Positions 1 to 8,961 of a stretch of DNA of 64,000 bases are shown here, one piece after another. The notes under the pieces were generated by a model. That model had not been told where the DNA came from and did no database searches. It was given only the letters and a program-made list of their open reading frames with translations. The position numbers and the translations under genes were made by a program. Every line of letters starts with the position of its first letter. Position 1 is the first letter of the stretch. Origin of the DNA: DATLZU01 sp035573855 (lineage in GTDB: Bacteria > Nitrospirota > Nitrospiria > Nitrospirales > Nitrospiraceae); contig DATLZU010000013.1 in the NCBI GenBank assembly GCA_035573855.1, positions 65,036 to 129,035 on the forward strand, written 5' to 3'.

Positions 1-2
1 GG

Positions 3-1157
3 GTCGAAGCGGCGCTCCAGGACAGCGAAGAACGGTATCGCGTGCTCTATGAAGACACGCCATCCATGTATTTCATGATCGATCCTGACGGCACGATCCT
101 TTCGGTCAATCCGTTCGGCGCCGAGCAACTCGGCTACACCGTCGAGGAACTTGTCGGACAACCGATCCTTTCGGTATTCCACCCCGAGGACCGCCAAGCG
201 GTGACCGGTGAGCTCGAGATGTGCCTGGAACACTTCGGCCGGCCGATGAGCGAGGAAGTGCGCAAGGTGCGAAAAGACGGTGCCGTCATGTGGGTCCGCG
301 AAACGGCCCGGGCTGTGCAAACCGCCGCCCATGGGCCGGTCGTGTTGCTCGTCTGCGAGGACACTACCGACCGCAAACGGGCCGAAGACGCGCAGCGGGA
401 AAGCGAGGAACGGTTCCGCCAATTGGCCGAACAGATCAGAGAGGTCTTTTGGCTTAGCGATCCCGAGAAAAACCGCATCTATTATGTGAGTCCCGGATAC
501 GAGCACATCTGGGGCTGTTCCTGTGACTCGCTCTACGCCTCGCCTCGCGCCTGGCTGGACGCCATTCATCCCGCCGACCGACCCCGCGTGCTCGAGGCAG
601 CGCTGACCAAGCAGGTCAGCGGAGCGTATGACGAAGAGTATCGGATCGTGCGGCCTGACGGATCGGAACGGTGGATCCGAGACCGCGCCTTTCCCATTTG
701 CGACTCGTCCGGCCGGGTCTATCGGATCGCCGGGCTCGCCGAGGACATCACTGACCGGAAGCGTGTGGAGGAAGCCCTGCGGGCGAGCGAGGAGCGGTTG
801 CAGTTGGCGCTTCGCGCCGCCGACTTGGGGGTGTGGGATTGGGATCTTCGCTCGGGCCGCGTGTATTGGTCCGAAACCGTGGAGGCGTTTTTCGGCCTCT
901 CGTCTGGTTCGTTCCCCGGGACCCATGCGGCCTACCTCGATCTCATATACTTGGAGGATCGCAGCCTCGTACTGCAAGCCGTCCAGGACGCCATCGAGAG
1001 GCGAGCGGCGTTCGAGGTGGAACATCGCGTGGTTCAGCCAGACGGCTCACTGCGCTGGCTAGCCTGGTCAGGCCGGGTGATGAAAGATGTGAACGGAACG
1101 GCGATCCGGATCCTCGGCACGGTGCGGGACGTGACGACGGCCAAGCGAATCTCCTAA
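3..1157 (+). CDS. Multi-PAS sensor protein, 5'-truncated by window edge
   Basis: The reading frame is open from base 3, so the gene begins upstream; the first internal ATG at 42 is not a credible start. Three PAS/PAC units follow one another (about residues 15-125, 130-250 and 260-384 of the visible part). The first two end in the PAC signature DxTDRKR or EDITDRKR, and helical linkers such as EEALRASEERL join the units. The visible part stops after the third PAC with no kinase, GGDEF or output domain. The missing N-terminus could carry a receiver or further PAS units. It probably acts as a ligand- or redox-sensing partner for the kinases downstream. Family assignment is firm; ligand and output are unknown. 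Confidence 0.85.
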   Translation, partial: VEAALQDSEERYRVLYEDTPSMYFMIDPDGTILSVNPFGAEQLGYTVEELVGQPILSVFHPEDRQAVTGELEMCLEHFGRPMSEEVRKVRKDGAVMWVRETARAVQTAAHGPVVLLVCEDTTDRKRAEDAQRESEERFRQLAEQIREVFWLSDPEKNRIYYVSPGYEHIWGCSCDSLYASPRAWLDAIHPADRPRVLEAALTKQVSGAYDEEYRIVRPDGSERWIRDRAFPICDSSGRVYRIAGLAEDITDRKRVEEALRASEERLQLALRAADLGVWDWDLRSGRVYWSETVEAFFGLSSGSFPGTHAAYLDLIYLEDRSLVLQAVQDAIERRAAFEVEHRVVQPDGSLRWLAWSGRVMKDVNGTAIRILGTVRDVTTAKRIS

Positions 1158-1213
1158 AAACATTCTGAATGACGTGGAACGAGTGAACATCGGGCCATGA
1201 GGAGCCCAAGTTC

Positions 1214-2152
1214 GTGAAGCCACGGTCGCTGACCACCATCCTGTTCTTCGTCTGCGTGCTGGTGAGTGGCCAAGCCACCGGCTTGGTTCCCGCTCTCGCC
1301 GCCGCCGCTGAGATCGCCATTCTCAAATCCTCCAATATCAAGGCGTACAACGACGCCATCGACGGCTTCAAAGCCGCGGTGCCCAACGGCTCGACTTTCC
1401 GGGAATACGACCTGGACGGCGACCTGGATCGGGGCCGCAAGCTCGCGCGCAGGATCCGCGCATCGGACGCCACGTTAGTCCTGGCCGTCGGCTTGAAGGC
1501 GGCGATGGCCGCCAAACTGGAGATCGTCGATACGCCGGTCATCTACGTGATGGTGCTCGACCCCTCAAAGCACAACCTGGCAGCGCCCAACATGACCGGT
1601 ATCTTTCTGGAGGTGCCGCTTGACCGGCAGCTTGACACGATCCGATCGCTCCTGCCCGGCCAACGGCGCGTCGGCGTCTTGTATGACCCGAGCAAGACTT
1701 CGGCCGTCGTGGAGGAAGCCCGCCGCCAGGCCAAGGCCTACGGTTTGGAACTCGTGGCCGCGCAAGTGGCGAGCGAAAGGGATGTGCCGGCCTCGCTGCG
1801 GACCCTGCTGCCGACCGTCGGGGCGTTGTGGCTGGTTCCGGACTCGACGGTCTTGACTGACGAGTCGCTCAGGTACATCCTGAATACGGCCCTGGATCAG
1901 AAAGTCCCGGTCATCGGCTTCTCGCCGGAATTCGTCCGAAGCGGCGCGTTGCTCAGTCTCTCGGTGAACTACGGCGACATCGGCCGCCAGGCGGGCAGTC
2001 TGGCCCGTCGGATTCTGGACGGCCAGGTCAGCCTGCCGCTGAAGGCGGTGCCGGCTGATCGGGTCAGGATGACCCTGAATTTGAAAACGGCGCGGTTCCT
2101 GGGCATCGACGTTCCCAAGGAGATCGAAGCCCGCGCCGATGAAATCTATTGA
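1214..2152 (+). CDS. ABC transporter substrate-binding protein (ABC_sub_bind/TrpX-like)
   Basis: 312 residues from a GTG start. An N-terminal signal peptide (hydrophobic core ILFFVCVLVSG, then small residues to about 30) is followed by the two-lobed periplasmic-binding fold of the ABC_sub_bind family: AIVxSSNIKAYNDAI-like first strand, then VGVLYDPSKTSAVVEEAR and PVIGFSPEFVRSGALLSLS near the hinge. No permease or ATPase gene is adjacent. The next gene is a sensor kinase, so this orphan binding protein may present a ligand to a kinase rather than feed a transporter; that is inference from neighbourhood. Such binding proteins are common next to HAMP/GAF kinases. The ligand cannot be read from sequence. 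Confidence 0.85.
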   Translation: MKPRSLTTILFFVCVLVSGQATGLVPALAAAAEIAILKSSNIKAYNDAIDGFKAAVPNGSTFREYDLDGDLDRGRKLARRIRASDATLVLAVGLKAAMAAKLEIVDTPVIYVMVLDPSKHNLAAPNMTGIFLEVPLDRQLDTIRSLLPGQRRVGVLYDPSKTSAVVEEARRQAKAYGLELVAAQVASERDVPASLRTLLPTVGALWLVPDSTVLTDESLRYILNTALDQKVPVIGFSPEFVRSGALLSLSVNYGDIGRQAGSLARRILDGQVSLPLKAVPADRVRMTLNLKTARFLGIDVPKEIEARADEIY

Positions 2153-2174
2153 GCGTTGAACGCTAAGGCAGCCC

Positions 2175-4373
2175 ATGGAGCGCCATCCGCATCCATGTTT
2201 CGTCAGCCTGCGGACGAAGTTCGTGGTGCTTTCCGGCCTGATCATTGTGGCGACCACCTCCAGCGTGAGCTGGTATTTCGTCCAGGAGAAGCGCGCGGCG
2301 ATGACCGAGCGGTTGACCGGTTTGGGCTCCGTGCTGGTTAAAAATCTGGAGCACACGGCCCACTATGCCGTCATCAGCGAAGACCGGCCGACGCTGGCGA
2401 CGTACATGGACGGCGTCATGGAAGTGGACGAGGTCGTGTACGTAGTGATCACGGGCTCAGACGGCACCATCCTGGCGGCCAAGAGCAAGGGGCATCTTAC
2501 GAGCAGGCCGGATTTCTCCCGCTTTGCCGACCAGCCGCTGTATCCGGATCCGTCCATCGCGAGCCGCCTGCGCGAGACGTCCTCTCCCCAGCCGCGGATT
2601 GTGCATCTGCGGGACCGGGACGGGGAATCGTTCTACGACTTCGCCCTGCCGGTCGTGCAGTCCAGCCGGGAAAAGTTACGCTCCGACGCGTTGGTGTTGC
2701 AGTCGGAGGAAAGCCTGCACCAGGAACAGGGCGCGCCGAAGGAGCCGGTTTACGGCGTGATCCAGATCGGCCTGAGCGAGGTGAAACTCCAGCGCGCCCT
2801 GACCAACATCGTCAAGAATGTCGTGCTGATCACGTTGGCGATCATCGCCGCCGGCATTGTGGGGACGCTCCTGCTCACCGCGCGGATCATTACGCCGCTG
2901 CGCAGCCTGACGAGGGTAGCGCAACGAGTGGCCGAAGGGGATCTGACCGCCTCCGCCACGCCCACCACCCGAGATGAAGTCGGCCAACTCACGCTGTCGT
3001 TCAACCAGATGACGGAATCGCTGAAAGAGCGAGACCAGGCGATCTCCGTCAATCTGGACACCATCCGGCACCAGGTGAACCAGTTGACCACCCTGAACCA
3101 AGCTAGCGCGGTCATCACCTCGACGCTCGATCTCGACAAACTGTTGACGACCGTCCTGCACCTGCTGATCGACAATCTGGGCTTCGCCCGGACGATCCTG
3201 ATCCTCTACGACAGCGAGCGGGGGATTGCTTACGCGGGTCGCGTGGCGGGCGTCCCGCCCGATGTGGAACGGAAAGCCCGGGCGCTGGAAATTTCGGTGC
3301 AGGACAACGGGAGCCTCGACGCGGACCTGCTGCTGCACGGGAAACCTGTGCTCGCGCTCAACATCGAAACGGTGGCGCAGCGCATGCATCCCCCGATGTT
3401 GGAGCTCGCCCGGGAGATCGGCGTCATCTCGTTTGTCGCGGTGCCGCTCCGCAGTAAACAGCGCATCCTGGGCTACCTGGCGGCGGACCGAGGCCTCCCT
3501 CGCTGCACACAGGAGGATTTCGAACTGCTGATGACGGTTGCCAGTCACGTCGCAGTCGCGCTCGACAACGCGCGCGCCTATCTGGAGCTCGAACTGCTCA
3601 CGCAGACGCTGGAAAAGCGCGTGCAGGAACGGACGCAGGAACTGCAACGCATCAATGACCAGCTGGAAGAAGAATATCAACGGCGGATGAAACTCATGCG
3701 GGCGATTACGCACGATATGCGGACGCCCTTAACCTCGATCACCGGATTCGTCGACAACATGTTGGACCTCATTGCCGGTCCCCTGACCGAACGACAGGCA
3801 GGGTACCTGAAGCGGGCGAAAAATAATCTCACGAAACTCAAAGACCTCACCGAACAGCTTCCTGCTGCGATCAATCCGGTGCTGCGGCCAGAGCAGTTGG
3901 CGCTCGGTGTTCACTCCCTGTTCGACATGGTGGCGGACGCGGTGGACAACCAGCGCGTGACGGCCGACAAGAAAGGCGTGGCCTTGCACATAAGCCGAGC
4001 TGACAATCTCTCTCCTGTTAGAGTCGATCGGAACAAGATCGAACGGGTGATCATGAATCTCGTCAACAATGCCGTCAAATTCACTCCTTCCGGCGGCGAG
4101 GTACACATCCGGGGTCTCGTCCGTGACGACGGCTTTTGGGAAATCTGCATCGCCGACACCGGATGCGGGATTCCCGAAGAGGAGATTCCGAAGCTATTCG
4201 AAGAGACGGTCAAGCTGAAATCTCCGCTCCCGGACGAGCAGGGCTCGCACCTCGGCTTGCCGATCTGCAAGCAATTCGTCGAATTGCACGGCGGGCAGAT
4301 TTGGGTGGAGAGCCGGCTCGGCGAAGGCAGCCGCTTCTTCTTTACGCTCCCGCTCGAACGACAGGCGACGTAA
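2175..4373 (+). CDS. Membrane sensor histidine kinase (HAMP-GAF-HisKA-HATPase)
   Basis: 732 residues, 22 bp after the substrate-binding gene. Order of parts: transmembrane helix about 18-38, periplasmic sensor region about 39-210, second transmembrane helix about 213-237, HAMP (about 238-292), GAF (about 320-470), a coiled-coil linker (LEKRVQERTQELQRINDQLEEE region), HisKA with phospho-acceptor His513 in ITHDMRTPL, and HATPase with N-box (NLVNNAVKF), DTGCGIP and C-terminal LGLPICKQFVELHGG. The G2 box reads HLGLPI instead of the usual GLGLAI, a mild deviation. It likely autophosphorylates in response to a periplasmic or GAF-sensed cue, possibly relayed by the adjacent binding protein, and phosphorylates one of the receivers downstream. 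Signal unknown. Confidence 0.9.
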   Translation: MERHPHPCFVSLRTKFVVLSGLIIVATTSSVSWYFVQEKRAAMTERLTGLGSVLVKNLEHTAHYAVISEDRPTLATYMDGVMEVDEVVYVVITGSDGTILAAKSKGHLTSRPDFSRFADQPLYPDPSIASRLRETSSPQPRIVHLRDRDGESFYDFALPVVQSSREKLRSDALVLQSEESLHQEQGAPKEPVYGVIQIGLSEVKLQRALTNIVKNVVLITLAIIAAGIVGTLLLTARIITPLRSLTRVAQRVAEGDLTASATPTTRDEVGQLTLSFNQMTESLKERDQAISVNLDTIRHQVNQLTTLNQASAVITSTLDLDKLLTTVLHLLIDNLGFARTILILYDSERGIAYAGRVAGVPPDVERKARALEISVQDNGSLDADLLLHGKPVLALNIETVAQRMHPPMLELAREIGVISFVAVPLRSKQRILGYLAADRGLPRCTQEDFELLMTVASHVAVALDNARAYLELELLTQTLEKRVQERTQELQRINDQLEEEYQRRMKLMRAITHDMRTPLTSITGFVDNMLDLIAGPLTERQAGYLKRAKNNLTKLKDLTEQLPAAINPVLRPEQLALGVHSLFDMVADAVDNQRVTADKKGVALHISRADNLSPVRVDRNKIERVIMNLVNNAVKFTPSGGEVHIRGLVRDDGFWEICIADTGCGIPEEEIPKLFEETVKLKSPLPDEQGSHLGLPICKQFVELHGGQIWVESRLGEGSRFFFTLPLERQAT

Positions 4374-4601
4374 TTCAGCCGTTAGCCTTCGGTATTACCT
4401 CCTCCCTCTCTCCCCCCATTTCCTAATTCATCATTTCCCCAAGGGTGTATCCCTTCCGATACCGTCTCGTATTGCATTCGATACCATTGAATCCGCCGAT
4501 CTCAGAACAAACCCTGTATTCTCCAACAACTCGTTGCCCTCTTCCTTTATAGAATCAAGGGGTTCCTGCCGGCCTTCTCGGCCCGCGGAAGATTCCTGCC
4601 A

Positions 4602-4617
4602 TGGCACGACGGTTGCT
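4602..4617 (+). promoter_or_regulatory. Sigma-54 (RpoN) -24/-12 promoter candidate
   Basis: The site reads TGGCACGACGGTTGCT. It matches the sigma-54 consensus TGGCACG-N4-TTGCW, with exactly 10 nt between the GG and GC dinucleotides. It lies in the 258-bp gap before the hybrid kinase, and the predicted start near 4627 favours the downstream ATG at 4650 or 4689 over 4632. No sigma-54 activator gene is in the window, so use of the site is unproven. Confidence 0.5.
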
Positions 4618-4631
4618 CCATTTCTTCTGCG

Positions 4632-7442
4632 ATGCACGCGGAACCGACGATGATTTCACACCCTGCGCGCGAGAACAGGCGTTCTGGCATGCCCGTTCCT
4701 TCCGTCCTCATCGTCGATGACAATCCCGACATCCGCGATTCGCTCAGCGACATGTTGATCCATGAAGGGTACGCCGTCGAGAGCATCGGGCACGGCGCCG
4801 AGGCCATCCGGCTTGTCAAACAGAAGCGCTACGGGGCGGCCATCCTCGACATGCAACTCCCCGACCTGGACGGCTTGTCGGTGCTCAAGGTCCTCACGGA
4901 ACTGGACCCGAATCTGCCCATCGTCGTCATCACGGCGCACGGCACGATGGAGACCCGCTCGGGCTCGCTGACTCGCGGGGCGTTCGCTTATCTGACCAAG
5001 CCGTATGATTCCGGAGAGGTCAAGGCGATTCTCCGACGGGTCTTCTCCGTCAAAGGTCTCGAGGTGCGGGCCGAGCACGTCGAGCAGGCGTTGCGGGCCA
5101 GCGAGGCGCGATTCCGCACGCTGGTCGAATCCGCCACCGACGCCATCGTGCTCGCCGATCACCGAGGGCACATCATCTCCTGGAACCAGGCAGCGGAACG
5201 GTTGTTCGGCTATTCCAAACAGGACGCGCTGGGCCGGCCGCTGACGATTCTCATGCCCGCGCGGTACCGACCATCCTACGAGGCGGCCCTGGCGCAGCTG
5301 GAACGCACCGGCCGGTCTCCGTTGCTCGGGAAAACCCTGGAGTTCACGGGCCTCACGCAATCCGGGCGAGAGTTGCCGCTGGAGCTGTCGCTCGCGTCGT
5401 GGACCACGCCGGACGGCACCTATTACAGCGGCATCATCCGCGACATCAGCGAGCGCAAGCGGGCCGAGGACGCGCTGCGCCGGCTCAGCCGCCACAACCA
5501 ACTCCTGCTCGATTCAGCCGGGGACGGCATCTACGGCCTCGACCGCGAAGGCCGCACCACGTTCATCAACCCGGCCGCAGCCCGCATGCTGGGCTGGGAG
5601 ATCGCCGACCTGCTCGACCGTCCCATGCACGATGTCGTCCACCATTCGCATGCCGACGGCAGTCCCTATCCGCTGGAAACGTGCCCGATCTACGCCGCAC
5701 TCAAGGACGGCGCCGTCCATCAGGTGCACAACGAGATCTTCTGGCGAAAGGACGGCACCCGCTTTCCGGTCGAGTACGTGAGCACGCCCGTCCACGAGGA
5801 CGGCTCACTCGTCGGCGCTGTCGTGGTGTTCAAGGACATCAGCGAGCGGAAACGGGCCGGAAGCCTCCAGCAGACCCAGTTGGCGGTCAGCCACGTGCTG
5901 GCGGCGGCGGAGACCCTCGAGGACGCGGCGCCGCACATTCTGCAAGCGGTCTGCGAGACCGCCGAATGGGAGATCGGCCTCCTGTGGCTGGTCGATCACC
6001 GCGCCCGCGCGCTGCGGTGCGAAACGATCTGGCAGAAGCCCGACGCCGGTCTGGACGAATTCGCGGCGCTCAGCCGGGCGACGGCGCTACCGCCCGGCGT
6101 CGGGTTGCCGGGCCGTGTGTGGGCCGCGGGCGACACGGCTTGGGTGCTCGATGTGGTCAACGATCCGAATTTCCCGCGGGCGCGGGCGGCCGCTCGCGTC
6201 GGCCTGCACGCCGCGTTCGCCTTTCCCATCCGGGTGGGTGGGCACATCCACGGGGTTATCGAGTTCTTCAGCCACGCCGTGCGCGAGCCGGACGGCACGC
6301 TGCTCAAGATGATGGCCGACATTGGCTTGAAGATTGGTCAATTCGTCGAACGGAAACAGGCCGCCCAGGCCCTGGTGCGGGCGTACGAAGAGACCGAGAA
6401 GATTCTCGCCAGCCTTCCAGGCGCCATCCTGATCGTCGATGGCAGGCAGGAGATCGTGTACGCCAACGCGCTGGCCGTGCAATATTTCGGGGGACACCAT
6501 CGCGCGACGCTGGTCCGGCGCCGCCTGCACGATGCGCTCAAGCTTCCGCCGCCTGCCCGCGAACGACTCGATCGCGAGCTGGCCGCCGTCGGTGCAGGCA
6601 AACCCCGGCCGCCGGACCCCGAGTTCGAGGCGGACAAGCGGGTGTACCGGTACCGCCTGTTTCCCCTTGTATTGCGCGCCGGCGAGCCTCCCAGAACCGG
6701 CATGATCGTCTGGGACGTGACGGAGGAACGGCAGATCCAGGATCACCTGCTGCAAGCGGAAAAACTGGCCAGCCTCGGCACGATGGTGTCCGGCATGGCC
6801 CATGAGATCAACAACCCTGTGCAGGCCATCCTGGGCATGGCGGAGTTGCTGCTGGAAGAGCGCGAGATGGAAAAGGTCCGCGAGTATGCTTCGGACATCA
6901 TTGGCTATGCCAAACATGTCTCCGGCGTCGTGCGCGACTTTGCCAGCTATACCCGCGTGACGTCCCGAGACGGCGAATGCGAGGTGGACCTCCACGAGCG
7001 GTTGGCCGAGGCGGTCAAGATGGTACGCCGCGGGCCGCACTTCGGGTACGTCGAGGTCGTCACGGCCTTCGAGCCGGTTCCGCTGCTTCGGACCCGCAAG
7101 GCAGAGATCGACCAACTCTTCATCAATCTGATCAACAACGCCGTCCAGGCGATGAACGGTCGCGGACGCTTGACCCTGTCCACAGCGGTCGAACAGGAGC
7201 AGGTCGTCGTCCGCATCGACGACACCGGGTGCGGCATCCCGAAGGCGATGCTGCACAAAATTTTCGATCCGTTTTTCACCACCAAAGAGCCGGGAAAAGG
7301 CACTGGTTTGGGATTAAGTATCGTGTACCGCATTGTCGCCAAATACGGGGGGACGCTCGGCGTCGAGAGTGAAGAAGGAAAAGGCACCCAATTCACCATC
7401 CGGTTTCCACTCCGGGCACGGGTAACGGCCGGCAGCACATAG
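4632..7442 (+). CDS. Hybrid sensor histidine kinase: receiver-PAS-PAS-GAF-PAS-HisKA-HATPase
   Basis: Up to 936 residues; real starts at 4650 or 4689 (MPVPSVLIVDDN) are equally possible. The N-terminal receiver (about 22-140) has acidic pair D29/D30, phospho-acceptor Asp73 in AILDMQLPD and the TKP lysine loop. Then come two PAS/PAC units (about 155-270 and 280-410), a GAF (about 415-570), a third PAS (about 590-700), HisKA with His724 in GMAHEINNPV, and an HATPase with NNAVQAM, DTGCGIP and GTGLGLSIVYRI. No membrane segment is seen, so it is cytoplasmic. With an N-terminal receiver it probably takes a phosphate from, or is gated by, another kinase such as the upstream membrane kinase. The short response regulator downstream is the obvious output partner. 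Confidence 0.9.
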   Translation: MHAEPTMISHPARENRRSGMPVPSVLIVDDNPDIRDSLSDMLIHEGYAVESIGHGAEAIRLVKQKRYGAAILDMQLPDLDGLSVLKVLTELDPNLPIVVITAHGTMETRSGSLTRGAFAYLTKPYDSGEVKAILRRVFSVKGLEVRAEHVEQALRASEARFRTLVESATDAIVLADHRGHIISWNQAAERLFGYSKQDALGRPLTILMPARYRPSYEAALAQLERTGRSPLLGKTLEFTGLTQSGRELPLELSLASWTTPDGTYYSGIIRDISERKRAEDALRRLSRHNQLLLDSAGDGIYGLDREGRTTFINPAAARMLGWEIADLLDRPMHDVVHHSHADGSPYPLETCPIYAALKDGAVHQVHNEIFWRKDGTRFPVEYVSTPVHEDGSLVGAVVVFKDISERKRAGSLQQTQLAVSHVLAAAETLEDAAPHILQAVCETAEWEIGLLWLVDHRARALRCETIWQKPDAGLDEFAALSRATALPPGVGLPGRVWAAGDTAWVLDVVNDPNFPRARAAARVGLHAAFAFPIRVGGHIHGVIEFFSHAVREPDGTLLKMMADIGLKIGQFVERKQAAQALVRAYEETEKILASLPGAILIVDGRQEIVYANALAVQYFGGHHRATLVRRRLHDALKLPPPARERLDRELAAVGAGKPRPPDPEFEADKRVYRYRLFPLVLRAGEPPRTGMIVWDVTEERQIQDHLLQAEKLASLGTMVSGMAHEINNPVQAILGMAELLLEEREMEKVREYASDIIGYAKHVSGVVRDFASYTRVTSRDGECEVDLHERLAEAVKMVRRGPHFGYVEVVTAFEPVPLLRTRKAEIDQLFINLINNAVQAMNGRGRLTLSTAVEQEQVVVRIDDTGCGIPKAMLHKIFDPFFTTKEPGKGTGLGLSIVYRIVAKYGGTLGVESEEGKGTQFTIRFPLRARVTAGST

Positions 7443-7464
7443 CCGATAGCGAACAGCTCGTGGC
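7437..7464 (+). repeat. Degenerate heptad repeat at a gene end (N5-GC type)
   Basis: Four consecutive 7-mers each ending in GC: ACATAGC, CGATAGC, GAACAGC, TCGTGGC. The first contains the hybrid-kinase stop codon. Comparable arrays occur at 8041, 13412, 13498, 21416 and 37931. Confidence 0.5.
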
Positions 7465-7505
7465 TGTCCACTGCCCGTTAGGTTTTTTCAGACAAGGAGG
7501 AGGGT

Positions 7506-7943
7506 ATGCACACGCAGTTGGAGAGTTCACCGGCCGAACGGCTCGGCCGCGTTCTGCTCGTCGACGACGAAGCGTCGGTCCGGAAGCCGATTACCCTGTC
7601 GCTTCAGAAAGCGGGCTACGAAGTGGTCGAAGCAGAGAACGGCGAGCAGGCCATTGCGGCGTTGAACGCGGGGGACAACCCACTCATGGTGGACACGATT
7701 CTCTGCGACATCCGCATGCCGAAGATCAACGGGATCGACGCGGTCACCTATTTCCGATCGCAATATCCGTCTGTCCCGGTCGTCGTGCTGACCGGCTATC
7801 CGGACGTCGAGCTGGCCGTGACGTTGATGAAGCTAGGGGTGCGGGACTATTTGGTCAAACCGGTCACGAAAGATAACCTGCTTCGCGTGATCCGAAGAGC
7901 GATCGAGCAGCACGAGCTGTTCAAAGATCAGTTCGTCGCGTAA
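7506..7943 (+). CDS. Single-domain response regulator (CheY-like receiver)
   Basis: 145 residues with a strong ribosome-binding site (AAGGAGGAGGG) directly before the ATG. The receiver has D20/D21, phospho-acceptor Asp68 in TILCDIRMPK, the conserved Thr in VVLTGYP and Lys in YLVKPVTKD. A short tail follows; there is no DNA-binding, GGDEF or AAA output domain. It likely acts as a phosphorelay intermediate or by protein contact, and its position 63 bp behind the hybrid kinase suggests that kinase phosphorylates it. The output target is not in the window. Confidence 0.9.
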   Translation: MHTQLESSPAERLGRVLLVDDEASVRKPITLSLQKAGYEVVEAENGEQAIAALNAGDNPLMVDTILCDIRMPKINGIDAVTYFRSQYPSVPVVVLTGYPDVELAVTLMKLGVRDYLVKPVTKDNLLRVIRRAIEQHELFKDQFVA

Positions 7944-7963
7944 CGCTTGCTGCCAGCAAAACA

Positions 7964-8019
7964 CCACCCCCGCCCTTCCCCTCTCCCTGCAAGGGGAGGG
8001 TCTGAAAGACGGGGGTGAG
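7964..8019. repeat. Nested palindromic intergenic element
   Basis: An outer ACCCCCG/CGGGGGT pair (7966 and 8010) encloses an inner CCCTTCCCC...GGGGAGGG inverted repeat. The structure lies between the response regulator and the convergent oxygenase gene and could end transcription from both sides. Related C/T-rich then G/A-rich sequences sit before gpsA (19694-19732) and inside the rimO start region (41551-41599). Confidence 0.5.
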
Positions 8020-8040
8020 TTTCATGGCACGAGAACCCTT

Positions 8041-8061
8041 CGCCGGCTATTCGCTATGAGC
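8041..8061. repeat. Short heptad repeat overlapping a stop codon
   Basis: Three 7-mers CGCCGGC, TATTCGC, TATGAGC. The array overlaps the stop codon of the minus-strand oxygenase gene, as similar arrays do at other gene ends in this window. Confidence 0.4.
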
Positions 8062-8815
8062 TCCGCGCGATTCGCTGCTTGCTTCTCCCGGTGAAGACGG
8101 TCCGCAATCCGAAGTAGCCGAAGGCGTCCTTCAGGTTGGAATAGATCCGCTTGAACGGGCCCATCTCCGGGTTGGTCACATACTCCATCGTCAGGACGAT
8201 CCGCTCCTCGCCCTCGGCCAACGGCGTGACCGCGTGCCGGAGCTTGTCTCCGTTGAAAATGACCAGGTCGCCAGGCTCGGTCTTAAGCTCGAGATACCGG
8301 GGGGCTCTGGTCGAATCGCCTTTGTACAACTCGCAGACGAGCCGGCAATGATCTGACCGATCGACTAGGCCCATCAGGACCGTGTACCGCGCGCCTTTAT
8401 AATAGGATGTATCGTAATGAAATCCGATGTGATCGCCGGGTTCCGTGTAGTAGTAGAGAGCGCAGGAATGAGGATCGCTCTCCGGACAGAGTTTCACCCG
8501 GGTATCGACCAGCCGGTTGAGAAAATCCATGAATGCGGGCGAGCGGTATAGATCGAGAAAGCGCGGTGCCTTTTCGATGACCGTGTAATAACTGACGCTG
8601 CCCCCCTTCTTGCGGCCCGGGATGTAATTGCGGTTCAACTCCGGTTTGACGACCTGGGCCTGCGGCACCAGGAGTTCCTCGACCACCGTCCGAGGCAGGA
8701 ACTCCCTGAGATAGACAAATTCGTTCTGGTCCCAGTACTCCTGCTTCACCCGCTCGAAGTTGAGCGCGCTCACCGCCTGCTCGACGGCTTCTGCCACACT
8801 AATGGTCGTTGTCAT
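8054..8815 (-). CDS. 2-oxoglutarate/Fe(II)-dependent oxygenase family protein
   Basis: 253 residues from MTTTISVAEAV; an upstream in-frame ATG at 8887 would add 24 unlike residues and is rejected. The double-stranded beta-helix signature is complete: HxD in GFHYDTSYY, a distal His in DKLRHAVTPL, and an Arg (ERIVLTMEY) that would bind the 2-oxoglutarate carboxylate. This layout matches prolyl-4-hydroxylase/PhyH-like enzymes that hydroxylate a small molecule or protein side chain. The substrate is not identifiable and the neighbours (lolA, ftsK) give no pathway hint. Confidence 0.75.
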   Translation of the reverse strand: MTTTISVAEAVEQAVSALNFERVKQEYWDQNEFVYLREFLPRTVVEELLVPQAQVVKPELNRNYIPGRKKGGSVSYYTVIEKAPRFLDLYRSPAFMDFLNRLVDTRVKLCPESDPHSCALYYYTEPGDHIGFHYDTSYYKGARYTVLMGLVDRSDHCRLVCELYKGDSTRAPRYLELKTEPGDLVIFNGDKLRHAVTPLAEGEERIVLTMEYVTNPEMGPFKRIYSNLKDAFGYFGLRTVFTGRSKQRIARSS

Positions 8816-8930
8816 TGTCCACCCTTGTGCTTCTCGTTCCCTGCTCCCTGATCGACTAACCAATCGGCGGCGTAGCTCATCGACCATCTCTTGTGAATCG
8901 CAAGCAAGGCAGAGCTCCTGACGACGAGCG

Positions 8931-8958
8931 ACGCTTCACGATGCACGCAGCACGCGCC
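8931..8958. repeat. Degenerate ACG-heptamer tandem repeat
   Basis: ACGCTTC, ACGATGC, ACGCAGC and ACGCGCC follow in register just before the lolA stop. On the other strand this is close to the GTGAAGC heptamer repeated at 15711. Confidence 0.4.
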
Positions 8959-8961
8959 CGC

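Noticed and set aside
5399..6805. 468-codon plus-strand frame inside the hybrid kinase gene
   Set aside because: Out-of-phase shadow rich in Arg and Pro; the kinase frame carries conserved PAS, GAF, HisKA and HATPase motifs.
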